Assembly (NCBI GenBank): GCA_011009095.1
Contig: VTPC01000493.1
Coordinates: 248,001 to 312,000 of the forward strand
Reading direction: 5' to 3'
Length of the DNA stretch: 64,000 bases
From: Ignelater luminosus
Taxonomy: Eukaryota; Arthropoda; Insecta; Coleoptera; Elateridae
Program-made: the position numbers and the translations under genes
Part shown: positions 21,069-32,640 of the stretch, in pieces
Position numbering within the stretch: position 1 is the first letter of the stretch
Layout of the letters: the number at the start of each line of letters is the position of its first letter
The notes under the pieces: generated by a model
Databases searched by the model: none
Seen by the model: the letters and a program-made list of their open reading frames with translations, nothing else
What the model was told of the DNA's origin: nothing

Positions 21069-21640
21069 TAAGAGGGTTAATAGAAGAAGAGCGCTGCTTA
21101 AGAAAGTATAACTGTAGAATGTGGGATAACTATCTTTCTTAGAAGGTTAATGGAAAGCAAAATGTGTATTGAGCCACCGCAGGTGGCCTGTTGGGTATTT
21201 CAGTCGCTTGGAAAGTTCACGAAGGGTAAAGCTCGACCTTGAGTCGGGCGTGTGTAACTCGATCCGTGTTTGCATCTGATACCTTTAAGAAGATTAGTCG
21301 AAGCCTGACCTTGGGCCACTGCACGTGGCTTATAGAATATGTACCTTCTTAGAAGGCTTTTACTTTAAGAGGATTAAAAAAAGAAGTGCCGCTTAAGAGA
21401 ACATAACTGTAGAATGTGGGATATTTATGTCTCTTACAAGATTGATGGTAAGCGAAATCTGATTTGAGCTGCTGCAGGTGGTCTGTAGGACTTTTAGTTC
21501 TCTTGTAAGCATGTGATATGTGGCCTGTGTGGTATATACCTCTCTTAGAAGATCGACCTTAGGCCACTGCCTAACTCACGTTTCCAATTAGCTCTTTGAG
21601 AAGGTTAATGGAGGGCGTGTGTTTAACAAAAGGAATACGG
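21069..21640. repeat. degenerate tandem repeats, right part of array
   Basis: Continuation of the array at 20030-20528. The block TAACTGTAGAATGTGGGATA occurs near 21107 and again near 21407, giving a higher-order spacing of about 300 bp. A third version, TAACTGTAGAACGTGAGATA, is found far away near 32268. Confidence 0.8.
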
Positions 21641-23580
21641 ATCAATGGTCGCTCCATCCTTTCTTACTTCAAGAGAGCCCTGAGACACCTACAGCTATTT
21701 TAGTTTTTCAATATCGAATTTGAAATTCTAAGTGCTTATTTTAAATATGTTTCTTGCCTATTTACATTTCTGAAATTAGACTTTAGTGTCTATAATCTTG
21801 CTTTTTAATTATATGTTTACTTAATACTAAAAAACTGAAAAGTTAGTTGTATTAATTATTCTATTCATTTCAGGGACACTCTGTATCCAAACTGTGTTAC
21901 TATCAGTCTCACGATTTGTATGTATAGAACGTTCCAGTACTTCGTTTTTGTTTTGTGTTTTTGCTATGTAACCTAAGAATTCCACAAATAAAGAATGGAG
22001 AAGGCTTTTTTGACTACTTCAGACAGAGACGTAAAGTATAATAAAGTAGATTTGTGTTAATCTTCCTAAATGTGAAAACGATCAATTTACTGCGTAACAG
22101 TGTACATTAACTTAACATATAAATGTTTCACATAAGTAGGCTTCACTAGCTATATCGTTGTATATGACGTGGAAAGCACAAAAAAGTTAATACCGTCCTG
22201 TAAATAGATACTATCCATTAGTAAATCGATAAAAATAGTTAAATCCTAGAGTTCCTTGTTGTATTCTACTGGTGGTTCAGAGGTCTAGGTAAAAACTTCA
22301 AGAGCGTAAACTAGGTTTAATTCTAGAACTAAAAAAACCAAAAGTAGTATCTACTTTTACAGTTTAACCATACAGGAAATCCCAGTTCAACAACTCATGC
22401 TAGAAAAGCAAGCAAAATTCAATAAAACTGTAACTCTCTGTATCTCGAAAACAAATTAAATTAAACCGAGTAAACCTAGTTTTTAAGTTTGTACTTTACC
22501 TTCTGAATCACCCTGTATAATGCATCGATCCTTGTATTTTAATTATATTTTGCAACAAAACCTAAATATTTCATTTTATTATTATTGCTGGTAATTTTTC
22601 AGTTCTTTTTAAAATTTATTCTGCTGTAATGGTATTAAATGTTTACAGTAATTTGTACCACATGGATTCTTCATGTGTTCTATTTACATTGTTTATATTA
22701 TCATTGTTGTTTATAGTATTGCGAAAGATTTTTAAATACCAGCATAAAGGACTAAATTCCATGATGTTGGAAAGCTAGAAAAGAAATGTTTTCGTTATTT
22801 ATTAACTAACAAATATTGTAATTGTATACTTACAATAAAAATAATAATATTTTAATAGAATATTTTCTCAGTTCCAGTTATTGATCAGAGACTCCACAAG
22901 TAGAATGTTCTAGTTAGTGAGGGCATCTAGAGGTACGTTCGAAACCATGGATGAGTCACACAACCAGGTAACTGCAGGTGATGACGTAGAGGAATCTATA
23001 AAATTATAATAACAAAAATACTTGTTCAGGTAAATTGCCGATCATGGGCGCCGTTTTCAAGTTTTCTACTAGGGTACTTAATAATTAATTAGATGTCTTC
23101 ACATTGTTTCTGAGATTGTATAATAATCTACAAGTTTTTAAATTCTAGACTAACTTTTTCTCTCTAAGTGTTTAGATGTATAATTTACCCATAGAGCTGT
23201 TTACTTTTTGTTTATAATTTGAAAAAATGTGAAAAATATAATTTAATATTAGTATGTTTCTGTTTATTTATTTATTTCCCAGTTAGAATCTTACATTTAA
23301 ATTAACAAAATAGATCCTAAAATTATACAAAAGGATTTTAAATAATCCTGACCTGAACTGACGAATGTTATTGTAATGATTACAATTGTTTACTACAAAT
23401 ACCTTGTGTATCTTGAAATATGATCTTTTGTTTAATTTCAACAGTCAATCAATTTTGTAGTAATCAATGAAACGACAAATAGGTAAAACTTAATAAGTTG
23501 TGTTTTAAATAATTCAAATAAACGTCCAAATAACTTTTATAAAACGTAAACAATGTTTGTTGATAAAAGGATCCGCCTAT
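21641..23580. other. intergenic sequence upstream of Khc-73
   Basis: AT-rich. The part near 21731-21770 (TTTCTTGCCTATTTAC) is the non-tandem tail of the repeat family and is matched near 32390-32430. CACCCTGTATA occurs at 22509-22519. No gene recognised. Confidence 0.45.
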
Positions 23581-23811
23581 GGAAACAACGCCGTATCATT
23601 CTACATGCGCAGTAAACGTAGACTTTACTACACCAGTACCAAAATATAATTTGGTTTAAGATGGCGAAAGTTGAGCGTGTATATAGTTGTTGTAAGTGAA
23701 GTGTCGGTTTTACTATGTTTGAAAATGGATAAATATTTGGATTTTTATCTAAAAAGCGTGTGATAATTGTGATTTTTTTTATAAATTCGAAGTTGCACTT
23801 TATAAGGAAAA
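23581..23811 (+). promoter_or_regulatory. probable Khc-73 promoter and 5' UTR
   Basis: The 230 bp before the kinesin start codon contain CATGCGCAG (an NRF1-like half site, near 23610) and AAGATGGCG (a YY1-like motif that often sits just downstream of a start site, near 23680). No TATA box is in an obvious position. These short motifs occur by chance; the transcription start is not located. Confidence 0.35.
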
Positions 23812-24386
23812 ATGTCTACTGATAAAATAAAAGTTGCCGTGAGAGTCCGTCCTTTCAACAGGAGAGGTAAGCTTATGATCTGTACAAAAAAAACCTTTTA
23901 AGTGAACATGTGTTCATCAGACTTGAACATCTGCTCCCATATATTTTTATATTTTATATTACCAGTATTAAGTACAAAAAACTAAGTTTTCTTTCATACT
24001 TTTCTCTCAATCAAGTCTTAAACTTCGATGAGTATGAACTAACCGATTCTCTCTTTATTCAATTAAGTGACTTATACCATTGTGTGGCACTAACTTATGT
24101 CATAAGACACGAACTTTTACCTATACAATAAATTGTATCAATGCTGGACTTAGAATATAAGGTCAGCGAATGTCAATGTTGTTGGTATTGATGTTTTGCA
24201 ACCCTTATTTAAATGCTGCTGCATTATATCGGTATAATTCTACCTAATACGTGGAAATTCTATAATTCTGAGAATTCATTAATTAAACTTAATTGCAGAA
24301 TTGGAATTGTCAACACCATGTGTTGTCGAAATGGAAAAACATCAAACAGTTCTTCATCAATCGACGGGATTGGATAAAATTGACCG
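23812..24386 (+). CDS. Khc-73: kinesin-3 family motor (Khc-73/KIF13-like), first two coding exons
   Basis: This is the N-terminus of a plus-end-directed microtubule motor. Exon 23812-23866 starts at ATG with MSTDKIKVAVRVRPFNRR, the first beta strand of the kinesin motor domain, and ends after one base of a codon at GTAAGC. Exon 24299-24386, entered through TTAATTGCAG, completes that codon as Glu and reads ELELSTPCVVEMEKHQ, TVLHQSTGLDKID, then two bases of the next codon at GTAAGA. The KVAVRVRPFNRRE...CVVEMEK pattern is closer to Drosophila Khc-73 than to unc-104/KIF1A as I recall them. The P-loop, microtubule-binding loops, FHA and CAP-Gly parts are not in the exons seen and should lie right of the window. 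The reading frame and splice signals are intact. Confidence 0.88.
23867..24298 (+). other. first intron of Khc-73
   Basis: 432 bp from GTAAGC to TTGCAG, phase 1. An AT-rich open frame inside it has no recognisable content. Confidence 0.8.
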
Positions 24387-27300
24387 GTAAGAAGAATCAA
24401 GTTTTTTATATCTTAGTATATAAAAAATTCAAAAACAGATTTAGTATAAGAATTTTTGATAACCTTATTATGTTGTTTTCTGTGTAAAACGATAATCATA
24501 TCTGTACATAACGAGAAATTTACAGACGTTAGTTGCGTTAGTTTCCCTCGTTTTTAAAATAAAATTGCATTACACGTTGATATTGCACTTTCCATTAATA
24601 GTGCATTATCGTCTTATCCAATGTCGTCCGGTAGGATGCATTTGGTAGATAAGAATTGAATTACGCTTGTTTAACAGCGATTTTAAAATTCCATTAATCC
24701 AATTTTAAATACTTTCAAACCTTCTCGTTTGATTATCCCTATATGGTTACGAAATCTTGCAGTTTGAAATTGTTTTCGCCCACTCTGCTCTTCCCAGAAA
24801 TGAAATTCATTTCAACCAATATAAATCATAAGCGTGTGCTAGACAATATTTGTCAAAATGAATGAGATTTGTATTTTCAGACACGTTTTGCTATTCATCT
24901 GCCTCACGCGACCTTTTTCGTGTTCTCTATAAAATTTCCAATTCGCAAGTGAGCCGCATACGTCCGTAATAAACGCCTTATCTAACGAAAAACCCCTTTT
25001 TTTCTCGAGGAACATAAGATTTCGCAAGAAATTTACTACCTTATCTCACTAAGTAGCGTAATTCAAACAAATTTCCTTTTGAAAATTAAACTCTAGTTAA
25101 ATTAAATTCTCTTTTATTCATTAAAACAACTTTCTCCGGTGTTTTTAAACGTCAAAAATGTTTACTATCCTATTATATCACTAATGTTACCTTCTATTGT
25201 TTTATAAATCGCTTCTTTATTTTTTTTATATGATATCGTTTGTTTTATTTTTATCAATTGTCTTATTCATTATAACTTATAAGTACTACTGTCAGCATTT
25301 ACATGAATTTGTTTACTTTGCAAAATTATAAAAATGAAATCGTTAATGCATTTCAATGCAGTTGCTTAAGCATTACGAATATAACTTTCTTATTTTAATT
25401 TTATACGTGAAATCAAAAGTGGCCATGAAAAATGACTTTATTTATGTATGGTATTCTAAAAACGTATTTTTTCATTTTTAATTTTAGCAAATGTAGTAAG
25501 AATGTAATTAAAACTGATTAATCATAGCACATTTTACTAACATTTGCTGCTAAAGAATTGTTTTCTAACCTCAAAACAAACAAAAACTCATTAGGTTTTT
25601 ATCTAAGAAATAGTATAAGTTTTTGCAATTCCTATTTTTAGCATACTAAAAGAATGAAGATTGAAAAAAAGTTTGATACTGTGTAATGTACGTAAGCACA
25701 CTTGTTTATTATTACTACTTACACTATAGAATTTCTAAACTTTCGAGTGGTTGCAATATACCACAGGATGACAAATTGAAAGTGTGAAGTTTCATATTTC
25801 GTAGTTTCTACTAATCCAGAACCAGTGAAAGAACGCGTAACTTTCATAGATATACCGCGATGAAAAGATGTTCATTTGTCATTTTATTATTTGCTCCATT
25901 ACTGTTCTAGTATTTCAACTCGTTTTTAAGTTCGCATTATTCTGGAGCAGGTTTTAGAACACCATATATGCATCTCGAAGATAAGTCTTCCTTATTCTTC
26001 TTTTGGTGTTTTTCCAGTTAGTGGAGGTTAATCATCATTCTGGTTTTAATATGGATATTGTCATCACGTTTAAATGTTATTATAATATTTAGTTATTTAA
26101 AAGATCTTTTCTTACTCTTATTATTGAGTTCTTGATTCTTTCATTTGCATAAGAAAATTTACAGTTGAAATAAATTAAATGGAAAATAACAGTTGAACAT
26201 CACTTTTGAGATTTGATTGTTTACTTTACATTTGACAATAGAATAGACTTTAAAAATCAGGAAGATATTGATTTGTCTCGTCGTTGTAAATGATTGTAAC
26301 TCTTGAAAAACTGATAACATGATTGTCAAATTAACATTACTGAAGGATGATTGATTGTCACTACAGATCCGATTCTAGAACATCAACCTTCTTTGTTGAA
26401 TTTTAGAATTTGATTTACTCTGTCACAAGAGAGCGCTGTGCAAAAATAAAGTGACAGCAAAACTAAGTTCAACATAAAGGAACCATGTAACAATGCCCAA
26501 AAGTTATGAGGTTAAAAAGAATGATAGTTCTATTGTAGCAACCTTTAGTTAAACTCCTTTATCTATCAAAAAGTAACTCTCTGATGGTCAAATCTATTCC
26601 TCCACTTAACCATATGATAGAACAATGCTGATTTCTGAAGAGAAAACTGGCAAAATGGCCATTACAAATTCGGAACGTTTTGGGAATTCTTAATAAAAAT
26701 GATAAACTAGATTTTTTAATTTTTCAAAAAGCAAAATCAGGATTTGATGGAGTTTTGGTTCTCTTGGGTTTTGCCTTTTCAATCTTCTTTGTATAGTCCG
26801 TTAAACTAAGATATTTGAATATCTGACAAAACGAAACAATATAAACATCTTGGCATTTACGATGTACCAATTAAAGGAAGATCTCAACAAAATCTTAGCT
26901 GTAGACACTTGAAATTGCAAAAATAACTTGTATACTGAAATCGTTATCACTTACGCAACGTAACGAATTAACATTGGCTGAGGGTGCAGACTGCATTGTT
27001 CACATGTGTTCAAACTTCTTTTACCTTGAGAAAACTCTAGATCTGTTGAACTTCTAGTTGGTCCAATGATGTAACATCCTGCACAAGTCAAACTTTTCAG
27101 GTCCAGCTCGATTCGATCGAAATAAATTTGATACAGTCCAAAAATTACAGATGGCATTTTAGATCGGTAGGTAGACAGACATAGTCCAGATTGGCCCAAA
27201 AGATTCGTCGAAAAAATCGATCTGCTGTTAAATCTTTGCTTGCCCAAAAGAAAATCTGATCGAACCTAGAAAATCAATACAGGCAAAAACAGCCGAAGGT

Positions 27301-27510
27301 ATTTGAAAGTCGGACCTAAACCCGAGTCTTCTCTGTATAGTTTAGATCTCTTACTTTTAACAGAACTAATTATTATCTTCAGTGTTTTTTGTTTAATTGA
27401 ACCAGATGATTTACAGATAAAGAAGAAGCAAATGCGAATAACTTTGAGTAAATTCAGTGATGGGAAAAAGTTACTAATTTATTATAAAAAATCATTCTAA
27501 ATCTTGTACT
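24387..27510 (+). other. start of the large Khc-73 intron
   Basis: Starts GTAAGAAG. The next motor exon should encode a FAFDHCF-like sequence; I did not find it here or elsewhere in the window. No named repeat in this stretch. Confidence 0.5.
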
Positions 27511-27512
27511 TA

Positions 27513-28192
27513 AGGCCTGTCTCATAAGTTTTGGCACACATTACAGACGGTTTGTATGAAATTTGTAAGAGTGCCGTGGATTTGCATGTTTATAAAACCA
27601 ATATGCGTGCGTTACGAAGGGACGATGACAGTTACTTGGCAATTAATGTGCGAAACTGTCGTACCAGTTGGAGTTAAGGAAAAGAATTTATCAGTTAGTT
27701 GAATACCTTTCAAAGAAGGAAATTCTGAATTTGTTTGCATATGAAAGTATATCGCGAAGAACCATTTATAGTACCATACAATTCGATGTTTCAAAAGATA
27801 CACGTCTGTATAAAGCAGTGTTTAACAAATTTGGACAACTTTATTCAAAAAGAAAAAACATAAAGGCGATAAAATTATGTTTTGGTCTGACTCAGCACCG
27901 TGTCATTATGCTAAAGCAGCTCATACCATTTGTGCCAAAGGTGGACAATCTGTCTAACATTACCCAGGCTTGTCCCATAGAGTCTTTTTGGTTACTTTTA
28001 AGTAGATTAGTCTACAGTGATGGTTGGGAAGTCAAAACCGAAGACCAACTCCGAACACGCATTAAACAGAAAATTGAAGAAGTTAATATGAGACCACGAA
28101 CTAACTTCATTTGCATAGTTTGTGTTCTGAAGTCCTTCATTTCTATTACATAGCAAAATTCTATTTTGTGCCAAAACTTATGAGACACGTTT
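27513..28192 (+). mobile_element. internally deleted Tc1/mariner element
   Basis: 680 bp between TA duplications (27511-27512 and 28193-28194). The left end reads AGGCCTGTCTCATAAGTTTT followed by GGCACA; the right end on the minus strand reads AAACGTGTCTCATAAGTTTT followed by GGCACA, so the inverted repeats are about 26 bp with a few mismatches at the tips. A full element of this kind is usually 1.3 kb or more, so the middle is missing. Confidence 0.88.
27668..28153 (+). pseudogene. Tc1/mariner transposase remnant
   Basis: An open frame of 161 codons mixes two reading registers of a transposase. ELRKRIYQLVEYLSKKEI and ESISRRTIYSTIQF are the N-terminal helix-turn-helix. FVPKVDNLSNITQACPIESFW, WEVKTEDQLRTRIKQKI and EEVN are the C-terminus, with the Glu that usually serves as third catalytic residue in IESFW. 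Between them, the FWSDSAPCHYAK block with the second catalytic Asp lies in another frame (about 27883-27920). The region with the first catalytic Asp is deleted. The frame has no ATG at its start. Not functional. Confidence 0.85.
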
Positions 28193-28194
28193 TA

Positions 28195-31100
28195 CTTCAA
28201 TGGATTTTTGTGGGTAACCAATAAAAAAATGGAATTCAATTGTTTGTATTCGTATTACATTCCTGATTGACTTAGAAGTGAAAACGGGAAATGATTAAAG
28301 AAATTATAACTTGCTAGCACATGCATTACACCGTGTAGGAATAAAAAAGAAAGAAATTAGTTGACCCGGAACGTTAATAAGTAAACCAATAATTGTTTTA
28401 TTTTTTCGTCGAAGCAAATTTCTCTTTTGTTTGTGTTATTGAAACATAATAACATAATATGAATCAGCAAGAAATATCTACGAAAGGAAAAATCAACTTA
28501 TTATTATATTATATTATAGAAATCTATGTACGAATTTTCCTGCTAATCGAACAAGATAAAATTATGAGATTCTGTATCGAACGAGAACCATATCGAAAAA
28601 AAGTACTAATAATGGAAATTTGTAAAAGTTGTAACGTTAGACGGATTAAGTTGGGTTTCATAATTGATAAGGAAATCACTGAGATTTTAAACAGGCATAC
28701 CCAAGATTATTAGATACCATGGAGGCAAAGCTTTATTTCTACCAGGCATTAGAAAATTGAGCCTCGTTCAATATAATTATAAGAGTTTAAAGCATTCAGA
28801 AGAATTAAAGCATCGAGAACTATAACTGAACTTCGAATCTATCTAATATAGATTCAAAAAATAAAAAATATACAGCAAAGAAATTGATGTGACTTTCTGT
28901 TAAACCAGAAGTGAAACAAATATAATTTTTACGTCAAACAATGCAGAATCGTGTCCCGTGTAAATCTCGTTCTGATATAAAAGAGGTGACTGGTTTCTCT
29001 CACACCCTGTATAGTATAATAGCGGTACGTTTCTTACTATCCAATTAGTATTTTACTTTACTGAAAGAATCTTTTTTCGCAATTATATTTTTTCGATAAA
29101 GTTATTCGTTCTGATGATGATACTATGTCTCAGGATTTCTTTCTCTAAGATTTAGCTTTCATAAAAAGTGACAAACACAAATTTCTATTGGAATATGCGA
29201 ATTTATATTGAATAAACTATTTCTCGATTCTTTTGAATAGTTCGTTAGTGATAAAGCGTGTCATTCTTATTTTCCAGCTTCATCTCCATCTTCGGTTTTC
29301 AACGCTTGCGGTTACATTCAAGAATAGACTGCGGAATAGAACGGAAATGCTTTTAATGGTCGCATGTGCCGCCCGAAAAGCTTGGTTAAAAATTAAAAAA
29401 AAAAAGCCTGTCAGAAAAATACATTTTCAGGCTGTCACGTTAAAGGAGGTGTTTTTATTGTAAAAATTAAAATTCATTGTAGATATGTATGTAGTTGCAA
29501 ATTGTAAACTCTCGGTTGTTTCTACGAAACTTTTTATTTTTTTTATTCATTACCTTCTATTGTTTTAATGCAACAATAGCATCGAATAGTGATTGGATTT
29601 TGTTTTCGTTTCATTTAAATGCAAAAAGGTGTTTAGTGGAGGGTCTTGGATATTTTACTCTTTTTTATAATTATTGAAGTTCTACAATTTAAAATGATCA
29701 TTTTAGATGTTTATTAGTACTGCTAGGTCGTCACAAAATCATAATCAATAATGAATGACTAAAATGTTACAATATAGCGTTATTAGGCAAGCGGTGGTTT
29801 TATTAAGCCAAAATTTATATTTAACTGCTTTGATCATAATTATCACGAAATATGTAATTAATGTTGAAACACCAAACGTTCTAAGCAAATAACCACAAAA
29901 CTAATTTTATAAGCCCGTAACTATTATGAGTATGGTAACAACGCTGTCACTTTCAGTGAAAACATCAAAAACATCTTTACTCTTACGCTTCTGAATAACC
30001 TCTAAATTTGCTTGGTTTTCATGAAAGATTTACGTTTCCAAACGAATTTCATCTAGTCATAAAGCCGCCGTCAAGTAAAATATATATTTCGGATTTTCAC
30101 GTTACTTGCATTGATTTATATTATATTATCACGTATGCTCGTGCATTGCATAAAGGAACTTTTATGGTACTTATTATAGGTAAATGTAACTAACTGTAAC
30201 CATACATTTTCATTCAAACTCGTTAGTGCTTGAAATATGGATCGTGCTCACCTTTTGAGAAAACAGATTCTATTTGGAGAGATGACGCCGTTGAGATTGT
30301 TTAGGATAGTGAAAAGCTCGTGACAATGTAAATCGTTCTCCATATCTAATCTTCATATTACTTAGCTTTGCTAGTTGTAGACCACTTACAGTAGTCTACA
30401 ATCGAACTCATCCAGACCCCAAACATCAAAACAAAGGTTTTTGATAAGTTCTACCTTCTATTGAGTTCTCCAAATGGATTTCAAGAGAACAGTCAATAAA
30501 CAAAAATGACCGTCAAAGGAAGTCACCGAAAGTTAAACATTCATGCTACATTATTGACAACAGAATATTTTCAAAATTATTTAACCTTTTTGGATTTTTA
30601 TTGATGTGTCTCTGCAAGATTGGCAATGAATTGATCTTGATCGGACACCTTCATTGCGGCACTAGCTAAGTGGCTAATTGCTTTGGAGTCGAATTGTTCT
30701 GAGACTATAAGATTTACTTACCAATAAGTTCACTGTTTTGTATTGTATTGTATCTGATTCTGGACGTCCATATAATTTTTTGTAAACGCACATAGAAAAC
30801 TAAAATCACTATGTCTAAAATGCTCACTTCAGAGGCGAATCTACACTTTTTAATAAAATATAGATTAATATCAAATTAGAAATTATTACGTACTTTGAAC
30901 TTTATATACTAAGAGAATTCACCTGCATACAGTACGTGCGCCCAAAATGATTTGCCTTTGGAAGCAGCTGAAATGGTAAGAGAGAGAATCACTTAAATGC
31001 TAAAGAATTAGCAGTTTTGGAGATAAAGTTGTTGCTGTGTTTGTTTCTCCATAGATTTACAGATGTTCTCTAAAAATGAAAATCTTTGAATCTCCTTAAA

Positions 31101-32250
31101 GCCAAATAGCTTTGCAATGAATAGAAATATAAAAAACAGATACAAACGATACAAAACTAAAACCAAAAGTTTGGGGGTGCGTAACGTTTCGAAATCCTGA
31201 CAGCTTACCTGGAGAAAATGTTAAAAATAGGAATAGTAAGAAGCTTTTGGATTAACCTGATATATTTGACGGAGGTTCTACTTTGAAAACTGAAAGAAGC
31301 GAAACAGTTGACTTTTTGTACCAAGACTGATTGCAGAAATAAACTAGAAATATAGAGCTTTGTAATGTTAAAAGTGTCTTACAGTGAGAGTAGTGAGAAA
31401 AGATTATGCATTTAAGTGGAAATAGTATTTAGAAACATTTGGGTGGCTTCTTCCAAAACTATTTGTAAATGATCAGATGAATGTGACGTTTTGGATATAC
31501 TATACACTATTGCCCAAAAGTAAATAAACAAAATAGAATCTTGATTCAACTTGTCAGATAAATTATGAAATTGTATTTAGCACGTACTATTCTTCTGTAA
31601 TGTAGTGGTAGTTCGAGAAAATTGATAAGCATTCTTTCAGCAGAAACGTTCTGTTCTGTTTGCTTTTCTCTTGATTTTTGTTTTAGTTAATTCCTTACTA
31701 TCTACCATCTTCTTTTCCAAGTTTTTGTCCTACGTTTCTCTATTTGTTTTTGTTGTTATGGTCACTCTTTCTATCATTTTTTCTCTTGTTGCTTTGCTGT
31801 TGTGTTTTGTATTCTACTTTTGGCCCACTCATGTTTTTTTGTTTCCCGTTTTTCCAATTTATTGATTTTCCCATTTTCCTCTCAAATTGACTCTTATTTT
31901 TTTTCTAGTCTCTGCAGCTGTCATCAGCTATTATTTGGTACGCAAATTAGAAGGTTTCGTATAGTAGATGCAAATCAAACCTTTTTGGCCCTTGTTATAT
32001 TTCATCAATCCTGTCATCTGATGTAAATGCCATAGCTAATCAAACTTGTCTTCTATTTGATTTGTCTAAAATGAAAATCTTAGTGTGACTCGCTCTTTAT
32101 CTATAATAGTGTATGGTTGTTACATAGATGGATATAGAACAGGCTGGACAACCTAGAAAAGTCAGGAAATTGAGTTTCTTGATATAGTTAACTCAAAATT
32201 GAATTTCAATCCAATAATATGAGTACATTAAGAAAATTCTTATTGTAGAA
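28195..32250 (+). other. intronic sequence, no gene recognised
   Basis: AT-rich intron DNA. Short open frames (for example 28459-28713) have no recognisable domain. CACCCTGTATA occurs at 29003-29013. A pyrimidine-rich stretch lies at about 31640-31910. Confidence 0.45.
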
Positions 32251-32257
32251 AATGATA

Positions 32258-32640
32258 AGAAAGTATAACTGTAGAACGTGAGATATTTATTTGCCTTAGA
32301 AGGGTGATTGAGGGCAAAGTCCAACGTTGGGTCGAGTTTGTATTTAGCATTTTGGAATTTTGGCCACTGCAGGTGGTCGGTGATTTTTAAGTGCCTTATT
32401 TACAAATATTTCTTTGCCTATTTGCTGCTTAAAATGCATCATTTGAAGTCACAGACATTAAAATGCAATATGCTATGATTTACACACCAAAAGTTTCTGA
32501 TGTAAATATTTTGATGTTACGTGGGTCGAGATATCTTAAAAGTAGAACCCAAGTTGGGTGTTTTATAAAAATCTGAAATTTGCAAGTGTAAACTTCCGGT
32601 TATCTGTTGCTAATCATTCTATCGAAATGTATATGTACTA
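32258..32640 (+). repeat. dispersed copy of the 20-21-kb repeat family
   Basis: TAACTGTAGAACGTGAGATA, GCCTTAGAAGGGTGATTGAG, GGCAAAGTCCAACGTTGGGT and GGCCACTGCAGGTGG reproduce one unit of the array at 20030-21640. They are followed by TAAGTGCCTTATTTACAAAT and CTTTGCCTATTTGC, matching the non-tandem tail after that array. The shared order of unit then tail shows a mobile or duplicated repeat, not chance similarity. Confidence 0.7.

Noticed and set aside
28459-28713. 84-codon open frame as a small gene
   Set aside because: Composition follows AT-rich background; no domain, promoter or splice signals.
30655-30725. Second tRNA-like SINE head (TAGCTAAGTGGC then GAGTCGAATTG)
   Set aside because: The A box fits but the B box is poor and lies only about 15 nt away, too close for a tRNA-like fold.
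31640-31910. Pyrimidine-rich open frames with hydrophobic peptides as membrane proteins
   Set aside because: T-rich DNA automatically encodes Phe/Leu/Ser; no start context or homology.
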